The notes below the pieces were generated by a model, which was given only the letters and a program-made list of their open reading frames with translations, ran no database searches and was not told the DNA's origin. Positions 10,029 through 20,312 of a stretch of 64,000 bases of DNA are shown here, in pieces. Position 1 is the first letter of the stretch. The number at the start of each line of letters is the position of its first letter. Position numbers and translations under genes: made by a program. The stretch comes from Sphingomonas alba (GTDB lineage Bacteria > Pseudomonadota > Alphaproteobacteria > Sphingomonadales > Sphingomonadaceae): the NCBI RefSeq assembly GCF_023516555.1, contig NZ_JAMGBD010000001.1:496001-560000 (forward strand), given 5' to 3'.

Positions 10029-11242
10029 TGGCCTGAAGGTGCGCCCGGTATCTGCAGCGCGGGCACGACCCGCAAAGTGCCGTTGACATCACTGACTGTC
10101 CAGCCTCGGGCGCGAATGGCCGAGGCCAAGGTGACGTTGTTGCCACGGAAATTGACGAACAGGATCGACCAGCCCTTGTCGCCGCCACGAACGCCGACAC
10201 CTTCCATGCCGGGGATCGTGCGCAGCTGGGCGACAGCATTGTTGAGGCCCGCGTCGTCGCGAGTCAGGATCTGGATCTGGATTCCCGATAGCGGCACCTG
10301 GGCTACGGGCTGGATCGCTGCCAGTTCGTCCTCGACAGGTGGCGGGGGCTCGACGGTGATGAGCGTCGGGTCGCGGACCAACTCCCCAGCGGCCAGCGCG
10401 CGGGTGAACAGCTCATCCATCCGCTGCACGCCTTCCGCCATCATGCGCGGTATGTCGGCGCTGTCCTTGGCCTTGAGGTCGAATCCGCCAAGGATTTCAC
10501 CATCCGGTCCGTGACGCCCGACAAAGCGGGCATAAGCTGGTCCGCCCGGATAGAGCCGCTGCACCGAAACCTCGGCAACCAGAATGTCCGCGGCGCCATA
10601 AAGATCGATGATATTGCGCCACCAGCCACGGCCGGGCCGCCCGGTCTGGGCGGCATTCACGAGTAGCGGATCGACGCCCATGCCGCTGATTCGGACATAA
10701 TCGACCGGGCTTTGCGAGGTCCGGAACTGCGCCCAGGCCCGCTGCCAGGGATTCTTGATTTCAACCGTGGTCGCCGTCCCGCCTGAAATCATCACCGGGA
10801 CCAGAAGCATCGGCGCCGAGCGGCGGACTTCGCCCGACATGCCCAGCAATTCGCCGGCGCGGGCGCGGTCGAAGAGGATGCCAAGGTCGGCGATGTAACG
10901 GGTCGGGCCGATATTCTCGCGATCGACGACGATCGAGCTGACGAGGCCGTCGAGCACCGAATCGCTGAGGTTCGGCGCTTCGGATTCCGGCCGGCCATGC
11001 TGTTTGGCCCACAGCTTCTTGAACCCTTCCCGCTGGGCGATCCGCCAACCGGCGTAGCGGGCTGAGGCCGCATCCTTGCCGCCCACATCGACGTGAATCC
11101 CGTCAATCTCCAGCGTACCGGTGCTGTCGATCGGCAGGATGCCGCGGTCGCCGGCCTCCATCTGCGCGACGACGGTGCCGCCGACGGCGAGTAGGACGAT
11201 CAGGCAGGAAGAGGCGGTCAGCAGGCGCCGGCGGGAAGACAT
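10025..11242 (-). CDS. DUF2066 domain-containing exported protein
   Basis: This roughly 405-residue protein begins with a signal peptide (residues 5-27, ending VVAQ) and has no further membrane segment, so it is probably periplasmic. Its pattern (DAASARYAGWRIAQREGFKKLW near the N-terminus, then ILFDRARAGELL) matches the DUF2066 family, which has no firm function. I placed the start at MSSRRRLL so that the signal peptide is N-terminal; a frame 12 residues longer is open. It is divergent from purM and translationally coupled to hdaA, an association seen across alphaproteobacteria. Confidence 0.75.
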   Translation of the reverse strand: MSSRRRLLTASSCLIVLLAVGGTVVAQMEAGDRGILPIDSTGTLEIDGIHVDVGGKDAASARYAGWRIAQREGFKKLWAKQHGRPESEAPNLSDSVLDGLVSSIVVDRENIGPTRYIADLGILFDRARAGELLGMSGEVRRSAPMLLVPVMISGGTATTVEIKNPWQRAWAQFRTSQSPVDYVRISGMGVDPLLVNAAQTGRPGRGWWRNIIDLYGAADILVAEVSVQRLYPGGPAYARFVGRHGPDGEILGGFDLKAKDSADIPRMMAEGVQRMDELFTRALAAGELVRDPTLITVEPPPPVEDELAAIQPVAQVPLSGIQIQILTRDDAGLNNAVAQLRTIPGMEGVGVRGGDKGWSILFVNFRGNNVTLASAIRARGWTVSDVNGTLRVVPALQIPGAPSGQ

Positions 11243-11304
11243 GCAGAGGCTTTTGGCGACAACGGCGTGGAAATCCAAGCCGCTTATCGCTAGCGGCCTA
11301 ACCT

Positions 11305-12399
11305 ATGACGCAAAAGCCACTCACCTATGCCGATGCCGGCGTCTCGATTGCGGCCGGAAACGCGCTGGTGAAGGCAATCGGCCCGCTCGCCAAATCGACC
11401 GCGCGCCCGGGGGCGAACGCAGAACTGGGCGGATTCGGCGGCTTCTTCGACCTCAAGGCGGCCGGTTACGACGACCCGCTGCTTGTCGCCGCGAATGATG
11501 GAGTCGGCACCAAGCTCAAGCTCGCCATCGACACGGGCAATCATTCCGGCGTCGGGATCGACCTCGTCGCCATGTGCGCCAACGACCTCATCGTCCAGGG
11601 CGCCGAACCGCTTTTCTTCCTCGATTATTTTGCGACCGGGAAGCTCGATCCCGCCGTCGCGGAGGCAGTCGTTGCCTCGATCGCCGACGGCTGCCGGCAG
11701 GCCGGCTGTGCGCTCATCGGCGGCGAGACGGCGGAAATGCCGGGCATGTACGCGGAGGGCGATTACGACCTCGCCGGCTTCTGCGTCGGCGCCGTCGAGC
11801 GATCGAAGGCGCTAACCGGCGATGCGATCGAGGCTGGCGACGTCATTCTCGGCCTTGCCAGTTCCGGCGTCCATTCCAACGGCTTCAGCCTGGTGAGACG
11901 GCTGATTTCCAACAATGGCTGGAAGCTGGATCGCCCGGCCCTGTTCGATCACGAACGACTGCTTGGCGATGCGTTGCTCGAACCGACGCGCATCTATGTG
12001 AAGAGCCTGCTGCCGCTGGTCCGATCCGGTAGGATCAAGGGCCTCGCGCACATCACGGGTGGCGGACTTCTCGAGAATATTCCGCGAGTTCTGCCCGATC
12101 ATTGCCACGCAGTCGTCGATGCGGGCGCCTGGGAGCTGCCGCGCATCTTTGCGTTCCTGCAGGCTGGCGGGGCCATCGAACCCGGCGAGCTGGCCCGGAC
12201 GTTCAATTGCGGCATTGGCATGATCGCGATTGTTTCTGCAGATGATGCCGGGGCAATCTTGGCGGCGCTGACTGACGCCGGTGAGACGGTGCACAACATC
12301 GGCGTGATCGAGGCCCGAACGCGCGGCTGCACCGTTCGCGGGCCGGCAGGAAGCTGGAGCGCGCGGGAAGACTGGTCGGCGACGCACGAGCATGAGTGA
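11305..12399 (+). CDS. purM: Phosphoribosylformylglycinamidine cyclo-ligase
   Basis: PurM makes aminoimidazole ribonucleotide from FGAM with ATP, in purine biosynthesis. The 364-residue protein has the family landmarks [10 protein letters not shown], the following [22 protein letters not shown] region and [11 protein letters not shown]. The ATG at 11305 begins [15 protein letters not shown], the normal N-terminus. It overlaps purN by eight bases. Two small unknown genes follow in the same run, all with overlapping ends, giving a four-gene operon. Confidence 0.96.
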   Translation: MTQKPLTYADAGVSIAAGNALVKAIGPLAKSTARPGANAELGGFGGFFDLKAAGYDDPLLVAANDGVGTKLKLAIDTGNHSGVGIDLVAMCANDLIVQGAEPLFFLDYFATGKLDPAVAEAVVASIADGCRQAGCALIGGETAEMPGMYAEGDYDLAGFCVGAVERSKALTGDAIEAGDVILGLASSGVHSNGFSLVRRLISNNGWKLDRPALFDHERLLGDALLEPTRIYVKSLLPLVRSGRIKGLAHITGGGLLENIPRVLPDHCHAVVDAGAWELPRIFAFLQAGGAIEPGELARTFNCGIGMIAIVSADDAGAILAALTDAGETVHNIGVIEARTRGCTVRGPAGSWSAREDWSATHEHE

Positions 12400-12943
12400 C
12401 CCGAAACGCGTCGCGATCCTGATTTCCGGCCGCGGCAGCAATATGAAAGCGTTGATCGAGCAGGCCCGGGGCTATGAGGTCGTCCTGGTCGCCTCGAACA
12501 AGGTTCACGCGCCCGGCCTCGACACCGCGAGGGCGCTTGGCGTCCCGACATTCGCCTTTGAGGCGAAGCGGGATGAATTTGAAGCGGCGCTCGAGCGCTC
12601 GCTGGCCGACCACAAGATCGGCACGATTGCGCTGGCCGGATACATGCGCATCCTGTCGGCCGCGTTCATCGGCCGCTGGCGGGGCAGGATCCTCAACATC
12701 CATCCGTCGCTATTGCCCCGGCACAAGGGCCTGGACACGCATAATAGGGTCCTGGCGGCGGGCGAGACCGTGAGCGGATGCACCGTTCACCTGGTCAGCG
12801 AGGAGCTCGATTCCGGCGATGTCATTGCCCAGACCGAAGTGCCGGTCGAATCCGGTGACGATGCGTCGAGACTTGCAGCGCGCGTGCTGGAGGCCGAACA
12901 TTACCTGTACCCCAAGGCCCTCAGCGAGTTTGTACGGCGATGA
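12392..12943 (+). CDS. purN: Phosphoribosylglycinamide formyltransferase
   Basis: PurN transfers a formyl group from 10-formyltetrahydrofolate to GAR. The 183-residue protein shows the phosphate-binding [11 protein letters not shown] (residues 11-21) and the catalytic set Asn102, His104 (NIHPSLLP) and Asp140 (ELDSGDVI). The start is fixed by overlap with purM, and the stop overlaps the next start by ATGA, which suggests coupled translation through the operon. Confidence 0.95.
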   Translation: MSDPKRVAILISGRGSNMKALIEQARGYEVVLVASNKVHAPGLDTARALGVPTFAFEAKRDEFEAALERSLADHKIGTIALAGYMRILSAAFIGRWRGRILNIHPSLLPRHKGLDTHNRVLAAGETVSGCTVHLVSEELDSGDVIAQTEVPVESGDDASRLAARVLEAEHYLYPKALSEFVRR

Positions 12944-13449
12944 ACCAGACATCCGAAGAGAAGCGGAAATCCCGGATGCGTTGGGTCACGCTTGGCGAGG
13001 CTATCGCCATCGCCGCCCTCATTGTGTCCGGCCTTGGCCTTTACCGCGAATGGAACAAGCCGGACGAGAAGCCGACTGTGGTCGAGAAGGAGCGTTCGTC
13101 CATTCGCCTCGCCTTGCGCGGCCGGGCCCAGGACGATGGCCGCTCCATCGTAATCTCGCCGGTCGAAGAGAGCCATGCGCTTGAATCGCTGACCGTCGCC
13201 ATTGGCGCTTCGAAAATCGAACTCGGCAGCGACGGCGAGCTTGACGCCAGCGATGTCGAGAACGCGCTCGGCAAGACCGATAAGGACGGCAAGGGCACGC
13301 ACAGCCTGCGGGCGCGCATCACCGCTCAATATGTCGAAGCCGGCGCGGACAAGACCGCCACCGGTTCCTACGCCATCACCTATAAATGGGAAGGCGGTGG
13401 CCTGCTTGGCGGCAAGTCGCTGCGCCTGACCGGGATGTCGCGGGGATGA
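12940..13449 (+). CDS. Hypothetical single-pass membrane protein
   Basis: I do not recognise this 169-residue protein. It has a basic N-terminus, one transmembrane helix at about residues 17-36 and then a soluble domain with alternating charged and beta-rich segments, so it is probably anchored in the inner membrane with the bulk in the periplasm. It starts within the purN stop (ATGA) and its own stop overlaps the next gene by ATGA, so it is probably translated from the purMN message. Any link to purine synthesis is unproven. Confidence 0.65.
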   Translation: MNQTSEEKRKSRMRWVTLGEAIAIAALIVSGLGLYREWNKPDEKPTVVEKERSSIRLALRGRAQDDGRSIVISPVEESHALESLTVAIGASKIELGSDGELDASDVENALGKTDKDGKGTHSLRARITAQYVEAGADKTATGSYAITYKWEGGGLLGGKSLRLTGMSRG

Positions 13450-14048
13450 CGGCCGGCCGGCTTCTCTGGCTGGCCCTCCTCCTGCCGCTGCTTGGCGGCT
13501 GCAACATGCTGATATCCGACAAGCCGATGTACGGGGACGAGGATCGCGCGACGATCACTCCCCGGGACGGCATCTGGCCGTCGCCAGACAAGGGGTGCGA
13601 TTTCGACAGCAGCCGGCCGGAAGCTTCCTGGCCCGAATGCGCCATGTGGGTGGTCGTCCGGAATGCGGGCAAGGACCTCTACCTGACCGATGGCAAGCAA
13701 CAGAGCCAGGTCGTTAGCGGCTTCTTCGCCTCGGGAGAGCCGCAAATCCTGCAAGCCTATTGGATCGACACCGACAAGCAGCCGCATCGGGCCTTTTATG
13801 GGTTCTTCGGGATCGAAATCCACCAGGTCGGACCTGACGGACGATACTCGGCCGCTTCGGTCTGGCCCGTCGAATGCGGCGCCCAAGCCAATCCTAATGC
13901 GGATATCCAGCCCTATCCGGGTGTCGCCCCAGACTGCCATCCGTCATCGAAGGAGGCGATCCGGTCCGCCGCGGAGAAAAGCCGGCGAACGGATGAGGTC
14001 CAGGAATGGCGGTGGCTTCGCGCGGAAGCCACCGCGAAGGGCAATTAG
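13446..14048 (+). CDS. Hypothetical lipoprotein
   Basis: This 200-residue protein starts at an ATG inside the previous stop codon. It has a signal peptide with a clear lipobox (LLGGC, Cys19), so it should be lipidated. The mature part holds four further Cys, in KGCDF, WPECAMW, VECGA and PDCHP, which could form two disulfides. I do not recognise the family. It ends the purM-purN run and is followed by a hairpin (14067-14087) that separates it from the convergent ndk. Confidence 0.65.
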   Translation: MTAGRLLWLALLLPLLGGCNMLISDKPMYGDEDRATITPRDGIWPSPDKGCDFDSSRPEASWPECAMWVVVRNAGKDLYLTDGKQQSQVVSGFFASGEPQILQAYWIDTDKQPHRAFYGFFGIEIHQVGPDGRYSAASVWPVECGAQANPNADIQPYPGVAPDCHPSSKEAIRSAAEKSRRTDEVQEWRWLRAEATAKGN

Positions 14049-14066
14049 CCGACAATCGTCGGCCTA

Positions 14067-14087
14067 AGACCGTCCCCCGGACGGTCT
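14067..14087. terminator. Perfect inverted repeat between convergent genes, probable bidirectional terminator
   Basis: AGACCGTCC and GGACGGTCT form a perfect nine-base-pair stem around a CCC loop, directly between the stop of the lipoprotein gene and the ndk stop, whose codon it overlaps. Smaller stems (CCGAC/GTCGG) flank it. There is no T-run, so termination may depend on the hairpin alone or on Rho. Confidence 0.5.
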
Positions 14088-14508
14088 AGCCGACGATTTC
14101 GTCGGGCGAGAAGAAGAAGTCGATTTCAATCTTGGCGTTCTCGTCGCTGTCCGAGCCGTGGACCGAATTGGCCTCGATCGATTCCGCATACGACTTGCGG
14201 ATGGTGCCTTCGTCGGCGTTGGCCGGATTGGTCGCGCCCATGATGTCGCGGTTACGCTGGACGGCGTTCTCGCCTTCGAGAACCTGAACGACGACCGGGC
14301 CGGAGGTCATGAAGGTGCACAGGTCGTTGAAGAACGGACGTTCGCGGTGGACGCCGTAGAAGCCCTCGGCCTGGTCGCGGGTCATGTGAATGCGCTTGGA
14401 AGCGACGACGCGGAGGCCGGCTTCCTCCAGCATCTTGGTGACCGCGCCGGTCAGGTTGCGGCGGGTGGCGTCGGGCTTGATGATCGAAAAGGTGCGGGTG
14501 ACCGCCAT
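14086..14508 (-). CDS. ndk: Nucleoside diphosphate kinase
   Basis: Ndk transfers phosphate from ATP to other nucleoside diphosphates through a phosphohistidine. The 140-residue protein begins [14 protein letters not shown] and carries the active-site His117 in NSVHGSDS, with Lys11, Arg87 (RNRDIMG) and [11 protein letters not shown] in their usual places. The start at 14508 has GGAG upstream; a four-residue longer frame is less likely. It is single, transcribed toward the purMN operon. Confidence 0.96.
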   Translation of the reverse strand: MAVTRTFSIIKPDATRRNLTGAVTKMLEEAGLRVVASKRIHMTRDQAEGFYGVHRERPFFNDLCTFMTSGPVVVQVLEGENAVQRNRDIMGATNPANADEGTIRKSYAESIEANSVHGSDSDENAKIEIDFFFSPDEIVG

Positions 14509-14581
14509 GGAAAGCTCCATCGGGTTGCAGGGTTGAGGGGTTGGCCGCGCCCCTAGCGGGCGGGCGGCAGGGGCGCAAGGT

Positions 14582-15019
14582 TCAGCCCTTTTCGACCCAC
14601 TTGCCGTCTTCGTTCGCCCAATAGTGGCGCTCGACGCCTTCGCGGCCAGACAGCAGCTTCCATGCCAGCCGGGCAGCTTCCAACGTCTCCGTGTCGAACA
14701 AATAGAAAGCGCGGTCGAAGCTCAGCGCCGCGTCGCGCCATTCACCGTCGGCGATCAGCAGGTTGCGGGCGAGGTTGGGCGCATCGACCTGCCGCGACAG
14801 GAGGATAGGCTGGCGGGCATCGTCGCTGCCGCCGGCTATGCCATGCGCAAGAAAGCTCGACGCGCCCTGGTCCCATAGCTGGCGGTCGAGGCGCGCCAGC
14901 AGGGCTTCGTCTTCGGCGACGACAAGCAGCCGCTGCCCCTCGCCGGTCAGGCGGCCGGCGATTGCGGAAATGACGCTGTCGTGGGGCACGGCGCCAAGCT
15001 GGTAGAAGTCCACCCGCAC
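14582..15019 (-). CDS. holC: DNA polymerase III chi subunit
   Basis: Chi links the clamp loader to single-stranded DNA-binding protein. The protein starts VRVDFYQLG and includes [19 protein letters not shown] and [12 protein letters not shown], typical of HolC; the 145-residue length fits. The start is a GTG at 15019, thirteen bases after the pepA stop and preceded by AAGGG. The only ATGs further upstream in frame lie within pepA. The pepA-holC order is common in proteobacteria and supports the call. Confidence 0.88.
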   Translation of the reverse strand: MRVDFYQLGAVPHDSVISAIAGRLTGEGQRLLVVAEDEALLARLDRQLWDQGASSFLAHGIAGGSDDARQPILLSRQVDAPNLARNLLIADGEWRDAALSFDRAFYLFDTETLEAARLAWKLLSGREGVERHYWANEDGKWVEKG

Positions 15020-15032
15020 GGTGCCCTTGTCC

Positions 15033-16496
15033 TCAGCCTTCGTGGTTCGCGGCGATATATTCGTCGAGCAGGCGCACGCCATAGCCGGTCGCGCCCTTGT
15101 CGTAGGTCGGCTTCGGCTTGTCCGACCAGGCCATGCCGGCGATGTCGAGGTGCGCCCATTTGACGCCATCATCGACATAGCGCTGCAGGAACTGGGCGGC
15201 CGTGATCGAGCCGCCTTCGCGCGGGCCGACGTTCTTCATGTCGGCAATGTGCGAGTCGATGAGGCGGTCGTAGCCCTCACCCAACGGCTGGCGCCACAGG
15301 CGGTCACTCGACTTGAGACCGGCGGCGATCAGCTTTTCGGCCAGATCGTCGTCGTTGGAGAAGACCCCCGCCATTTCATGGCCGAGCGTGATCACCATGG
15401 CGCCGGTGAGGGTCGCGAGGTCGATCATGACCTTTGGCTTCGCGACCTTCTGGGTCCAGGTCATGATGTCGCAGAGAACCAGGCGGCCTTCCGCATCGGT
15501 GTTGATGACCTCGACCGTCTGACCCGACATGGTGGTGACCACGTCTCCCGGGCGCTGGGCATTGCCGTCGGGCATGTTTTCGACCAGGCCGCAGACGCCG
15601 ATGACATTGGTCTTGGCCTTACGCAGGGCCAGCGCCTTCATGGCACCGGCGACTGCACCAGCACCGCCCATGTCCCACTTCATCGCTTCCATGTTGGCCG
15701 CCGGCTTGATCGAGATGCCGCCGGTGTCGAACGTAACGCCCTTGCCGAGCAGCGCCACCGGCGCGTCGCCCTTGGTGCCGCCGTTCCAGCGGAGGACCAG
15801 CACGCGCGGCTCACGGCGCGAGCCCTGGTTGACCCCGAGCAGGGCGCCCATGCCGAGCTTCGTCATGGCCGGACCGTCGAGAACCTCGACCTCAAGCCCG
15901 GAGCCTTCGACGCTCGCAATGACGCGCTCGACGAAACTTTGCGGATAGATGATGTTGGCGGGCTCGGTCACCAGCTCGCGCGTCAACGAAGCGCCTTCGT
16001 AGACAGCGTTGTAGCGGTTGTCCCAGGCGGCCTTCGCGCCGTCGCCGCCGCCGACGATGGTCACTTGCGCCAGCGTCGGCTTCTGCTTGTCCTTGAGGCG
16101 GGTCTTGTAGCGGTCGTAGCGCCAGGCCCGCAGCGCCGCCGCCAGTGCGACGCGCGCCGTAGCGTCGGCGTCATAGTTGAGGCCGGTGAGGTCGACCACG
16201 GCATGCTTTTCGCCCGACAAAAGCAGGCGCGAGACGATCGCCCCGCCGAGCTTCTCCGCCGCATCGGCAGGCTTCGAATTGGCGCCGGTGCCCACCACAA
16301 GCAGGCGCTGGCCGCTCTCGAGGAAGTGCTCCACCGAAGCGGACGCGTCGCCTTCGAAGCGCTGGCGCTTGATTGCCGCCTCGATCGCCTTGCCATCGTC
16401 ACCGATGGAGGCAAGGCCGGGGCGATTGTCACCGGCAGAAGGAATGACAAGCGCATAATCACCGGCCGGGCGCGTCGCGGCAAAGCTGATCTTCAT
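15033..16496 (-). CDS. pepA: Leucyl aminopeptidase (M17)
   Basis: PepA removes N-terminal residues from peptides with two metal ions; in some bacteria the family also binds DNA. The 487-residue protein has a variable N-terminal domain and the M17 catalytic domain with LLGKGVTFDTGGISIKP and the signature NTDAEGRLVLCD. It is followed by holC after 13 bases. The gene is divergent from lptD across about 160 bases that must hold both promoters. Confidence 0.95.
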   Translation of the reverse strand: MKISFAATRPAGDYALVIPSAGDNRPGLASIGDDGKAIEAAIKRQRFEGDASASVEHFLESGQRLLVVGTGANSKPADAAEKLGGAIVSRLLLSGEKHAVVDLTGLNYDADATARVALAAALRAWRYDRYKTRLKDKQKPTLAQVTIVGGGDGAKAAWDNRYNAVYEGASLTRELVTEPANIIYPQSFVERVIASVEGSGLEVEVLDGPAMTKLGMGALLGVNQGSRREPRVLVLRWNGGTKGDAPVALLGKGVTFDTGGISIKPAANMEAMKWDMGGAGAVAGAMKALALRKAKTNVIGVCGLVENMPDGNAQRPGDVVTTMSGQTVEVINTDAEGRLVLCDIMTWTQKVAKPKVMIDLATLTGAMVITLGHEMAGVFSNDDDLAEKLIAAGLKSSDRLWRQPLGEGYDRLIDSHIADMKNVGPREGGSITAAQFLQRYVDDGVKWAHLDIAGMAWSDKPKPTYDKGATGYGVRLLDEYIAANHEG

Positions 16497-16653
16497 GGGA
16501 GCGGGAATTCCTTATGGGTAAAACGTGTTGCGCGCCCTTTAGGACGCGCTGCCGTCGATGCAAAGTATCGGCTGGCCGACATGGGTGATTGCCGCCTCGC
16601 GGACAAGGTGCAATAGCGTTGGCCTGAGGATCTAACGGGGTGGTGTTTCCAGC

Positions 16654-18879
16654 GTGAAAGCGACAAGTCTCAACTGGACGGCGCTTCCGCTCATTCTCGC
16701 CGCTTCAGCCCCGGCAATGGCTCAGGAGAACGCGCCAGCACCTGTCGCCGACAGTGCTGCCGTTGCGCCCGATGAACAGGTCATCGACTTCAGCGCCGAC
16801 GCCGTAACCTACGATAGCGATGCCGACGTCATCACAGCCAGCGGCCGGGTCAGAATGAATCGAGACGGCAACTACCTAGCCGCCGACCAGGTAATTTGGT
16901 CACGCAAGACCGGCGAGGTCCGCGCGAACGGCAGCGTCGTGGTCATGACACCCCAGGGCGACAAGATCCTGGGCGACAATGTCGTCCTGACGGATACGCT
17001 TCGCGACGGGACCGTCGATAATCTGCTCGTGATCCTCGAAAGCGGCGGGCGCATCGCCGCCTCGAAGGGAACCCGCGTCAATGGCGAGAACATCCTGGAG
17101 CATGCGGTCTATTCGCCCTGCCCTGTGCTGACCCAGAACGGCTGCCCGAAGAGCCCGAGCTGGAAGATCGTTGCGGCCAGGGTGATCCAGGACCCGGTGA
17201 CACAGCGGATCCGATTCCAGGGCGGCCGATTGCAGCTGTTCGGGCTTACTCTGCCGCTATTGCCGGTCTTCAGCATTGGGTCGAATGGCGAAGGCCAGAC
17301 GGGCGCCCTGTTCCCGAATTTCGCCATTTCAAACACGAACGGGTTTGAGGTCGCCCTCCCCTATTACTGGCGGATCGCGCCCAACCAGGACCTGACGATC
17401 ACTCCTCACATTTACACAAAGTCGCTTCCCGCGATTGAGGGCAAGTATCGCGCGCTCACCAGCCTTGGCGCCTTCCAGCTCGGCGGATTCCTTACCTATG
17501 GCGATGCCGAAGACCCTGATCCGGATGAGGTCGATCCGGAAAGCAAGGATCGGGTCCGCGGCTATTTCGAAGCCAATGGTCGGTTCCAATTGGACCCTTA
17601 TTGGAGCGTCACAACGTCACTCCGGGCGGCGACCGACAAGACGGTGACGCGTCAGTACGACATCACGCGCGACGCCGAGCTAAGAAATTTCCTGGACGTC
17701 GAACGGATTAGCCCCAACAGCTATATCTCTATCGGCGGCTGGGCCTTCCAGGGCCTGCGGGTCGACGATCATCAGGATGAGATCCCGATCGCATTGCCGG
17801 CGATCGATGCCCGTTTCCTGCTCGGCGACCCAATTCTCGGCGGCAAAATTGAGCTCCAGGCGAACAGCCTCGCAATCCTTCGGATCGACGGGCAGGATAC
17901 GCAGCGCGCTTTTGCGAGCGCCCGCTGGGACCTGCGCAAGCTCACGAAGATGGGCCAGGAGGTGACGTTTACGGCCTACGTGCGCGGCGACGTCTATCAC
18001 AGCGACGAGAACGACGAGACGGACGTCCTGATCTACCGCGGCGACAACGGATGGCAGTATCGCGGTATTGCCGCCCTTGCCGCCGACATGAAATGGCCGC
18101 TCGTTGGTCCGGCCTTCGGCGGCACCCAGCGCCTCACGCCGCGCGTGCAAATGGTGCTGACGCCGCCGACCCCGAACCTGGAGATCCCGAACGAGGATGC
18201 CCGTTCCATCGATCTTGAGGATAGCAACCTGTTCGCCCTCAATCGTTTCCCCGGCTATGACCGCTGGGAAGACGGATCGCGCATCACCTATGGCGTCGAA
18301 TGGGCGCTGGACCGGCCAAATGTCGCCATCGATACGGTCATCGGGCAAAGCTATCGTCTCACCCGTAATCCCGGAATCTTTCCGGAAGGCACCGGACTTA
18401 CCGATCGCTGGTCTGACATCGTCGGCCGAACACGAATCCGCTTCGGCCGCTTTATCGACCTCACCCACCGGTTCCGGTTCGACAAGGACAATCTTGCCCC
18501 ACGTCGCAACGAAGTCGACCTGACCGTCGGCACCGACCAGACCTATGCCCAGATCGGCTACCTGCGCCTCAATCGGAACATCAGCACCGCGGTCGAGGAC
18601 TTGCGGGACAAGGAGGAACTGCGGCTCGCCGGGCGACTGAAGTTCGCACGCTACTGGTCAATCTTCGGAGCCACCGTCCTCGACCTCACCGACAAGAAGG
18701 AAGATCCCTTATCGCTGGCTGACGGCTACGAGCCGGTCCGCCATCGCCTGGGAATTACCTATGAAGATGAATGCCTTGAGCTTGGCCTTTCGTGGAAGCG
18801 CGACTATGAGCGCGTCGGCGAGTTCAAGAAGGGCAGCACCTTCGCGCTCCGATTCGCCTTGAAGGGAATCGGCCGCTAA
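16654..18879 (+). CDS. lptD: LPS-assembly protein LptD
   Basis: LptD is the outer-membrane barrel that inserts lipopolysaccharide. The 741-residue protein starts at a GTG and has a signal peptide ending AMAQ. The N-terminal OstA jellyroll (residues ~45-150) contains DFSADAVTYDSDADVITA. A Cys pair lies just after it (CPVLTQNGCPKSP) and another Cys near the C-terminus (DECLELGLSW), matching the disulfides that latch LptD. The remainder is beta-barrel. It heads the run with surA, its periplasmic chaperone, then pdxA and rsmA. Confidence 0.94.
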   Translation: MKATSLNWTALPLILAASAPAMAQENAPAPVADSAAVAPDEQVIDFSADAVTYDSDADVITASGRVRMNRDGNYLAADQVIWSRKTGEVRANGSVVVMTPQGDKILGDNVVLTDTLRDGTVDNLLVILESGGRIAASKGTRVNGENILEHAVYSPCPVLTQNGCPKSPSWKIVAARVIQDPVTQRIRFQGGRLQLFGLTLPLLPVFSIGSNGEGQTGALFPNFAISNTNGFEVALPYYWRIAPNQDLTITPHIYTKSLPAIEGKYRALTSLGAFQLGGFLTYGDAEDPDPDEVDPESKDRVRGYFEANGRFQLDPYWSVTTSLRAATDKTVTRQYDITRDAELRNFLDVERISPNSYISIGGWAFQGLRVDDHQDEIPIALPAIDARFLLGDPILGGKIELQANSLAILRIDGQDTQRAFASARWDLRKLTKMGQEVTFTAYVRGDVYHSDENDETDVLIYRGDNGWQYRGIAALAADMKWPLVGPAFGGTQRLTPRVQMVLTPPTPNLEIPNEDARSIDLEDSNLFALNRFPGYDRWEDGSRITYGVEWALDRPNVAIDTVIGQSYRLTRNPGIFPEGTGLTDRWSDIVGRTRIRFGRFIDLTHRFRFDKDNLAPRRNEVDLTVGTDQTYAQIGYLRLNRNISTAVEDLRDKEELRLAGRLKFARYWSIFGATVLDLTDKKEDPLSLADGYEPVRHRLGITYEDECLELGLSWKRDYERVGEFKKGSTFALRFALKGIGR

Positions 18880-18948
18880 TCCGGCGTTCAGCGCGGCGCG
18901 CCTAACGCCTAATCAGACAATCGATTGAGCTAAAAGGAATTTCGAGGG

Positions 18949-20289
18949 GTGGCAGTGATTAGCAAATTCGCCAAGGCGGGGCCGATGACAGCGCTTTTGG
19001 CGCTCGGCGTAGCGGCCGCCAGTGCCGCAATAGCCCAGGACGAGGCCAGCAGCGTCAGTGCGTTGAAGTTGCCCGACAACCCCATCGTCTTCGGAACGGC
19101 TCTGCCCTCGGTTGTGAAGGCGACGGCCATCGTCAATGGCGAGGTCATTACCCAGACGGATATCGACCAGCGCGTAGCGCTGCTGGCCATCGCCAATGGC
19201 GGCAAGATACCAGCCGACGAGATCGAGCAGCTTCGCCAGCAGGTGCTTCGCAACCTGATCGACGAAACTCTGCAGATCCAGGCGGCGAAAGCCGCGGAGA
19301 TCAACGTCACCGAGGCCGATATCGACAAGACGGTCAAGCGCGTTGCCGGCAACGTCAATCAGACACCCGAGCAGATGACTGACTACCTGAAGGCTAATGG
19401 TTCTTCGATGCGGTCCATCCGGCGCCAGATTCTCGGTGAGATCAGCTGGCGCCGCCTGCAGAGCGCCAAGATTGAAAGCGGAGTTAGCGTCGGCGACGAT
19501 GAAGTGAAGGCGGTCATCGCCCGCATGGAAGCGTCCAAGGGTTCCGACGAGTATCGCGTCGGTGAGATTTACCTGTCCTCGAACGCGGGGAACCAGCAGC
19601 AGGCGACCGCCAACGCTAACCGAATCATGGAGCAACTGCGGCAGGGTGCGTCCTTCGTTGGTTATGCCCGCCAATATTCGGAAGCCTCGACCGCGGCGGT
19701 CGGGGGCGACCTCGGCTGGGTAAGGCCAGAGCAACTCCCCGACGAGCTAGCCAGCGCGGTGCGCGCAATGCAGCCGGGGCAGATCCGCATGGTCCAGGTG
19801 CCGGGCGGTATTTCCATCATCGCGGTACAGGACACACGCAAGGTGCTGACCGCGGACCCGCGCAACGCCCAGCTCAACCTCAAGCAAATCTCGGTGAACT
19901 TCCCGAAAGGCACGACAAAGGAGACGGCCGAGCCGATCGTCGCCCGTTTTGCCCAAGCAGCACAGGGTATTGGCGGCTGCGGCGGCGCCGAGAAAATGGC
20001 GTCGGACTTCAATGGCGAAGTCGTGCAATCCGACGGGGTCAAACTGCGGGATCTGCCGCCGGCGCTACAAGAAATGATGATGCCCATGCAGGTCGGCCAG
20101 GCGACCCGTCCCTTCGGTTCGCTCGATGAAGGTATTCGCGTGCTTGTTATCTGCGGCCGCGATGAAGTTACGCCCGACATGCCCACCTACGACCAGGTGC
20201 TGGCCCAGATGAACGAAGAGCGCGTGAACCTGCGTGCCCGCCGCTACCTGCGCGACTTGCGCCGCGATGCGGTTATCGACTTCCGCTAA
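18949..20289 (+). CDS. surA: Periplasmic peptidyl-prolyl isomerase / chaperone SurA
   Basis: SurA escorts outer-membrane proteins, LptD among them, across the periplasm. The 446-residue protein has a signal peptide ending AIAQ, an N-terminal chaperone domain beginning IVNGEVITQTDIDQR, and parvulin-like domains (EIYLSSNAG through PEQLPDELASAV, then a second weaker one). Two GTG starts are possible: 18949, with AAAAGGAA upstream, and 18955, with GAGGGG five bases upstream. The second looks slightly better but changes only two residues. Confidence 0.92.
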   Translation: MAVISKFAKAGPMTALLALGVAAASAAIAQDEASSVSALKLPDNPIVFGTALPSVVKATAIVNGEVITQTDIDQRVALLAIANGGKIPADEIEQLRQQVLRNLIDETLQIQAAKAAEINVTEADIDKTVKRVAGNVNQTPEQMTDYLKANGSSMRSIRRQILGEISWRRLQSAKIESGVSVGDDEVKAVIARMEASKGSDEYRVGEIYLSSNAGNQQQATANANRIMEQLRQGASFVGYARQYSEASTAAVGGDLGWVRPEQLPDELASAVRAMQPGQIRMVQVPGGISIIAVQDTRKVLTADPRNAQLNLKQISVNFPKGTTKETAEPIVARFAQAAQGIGGCGGAEKMASDFNGEVVQSDGVKLRDLPPALQEMMMPMQVGQATRPFGSLDEGIRVLVICGRDEVTPDMPTYDQVLAQMNEERVNLRARRYLRDLRRDAVIDFR

Positions 20290-20312
20290 GTGCAATTGCT
20301 AAGGGCGGGGCA

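Noticed and set aside
15021-16616. Long open frame opposite pepA
   Set aside because: Antisense shadow of an M17 peptidase with intact active site.
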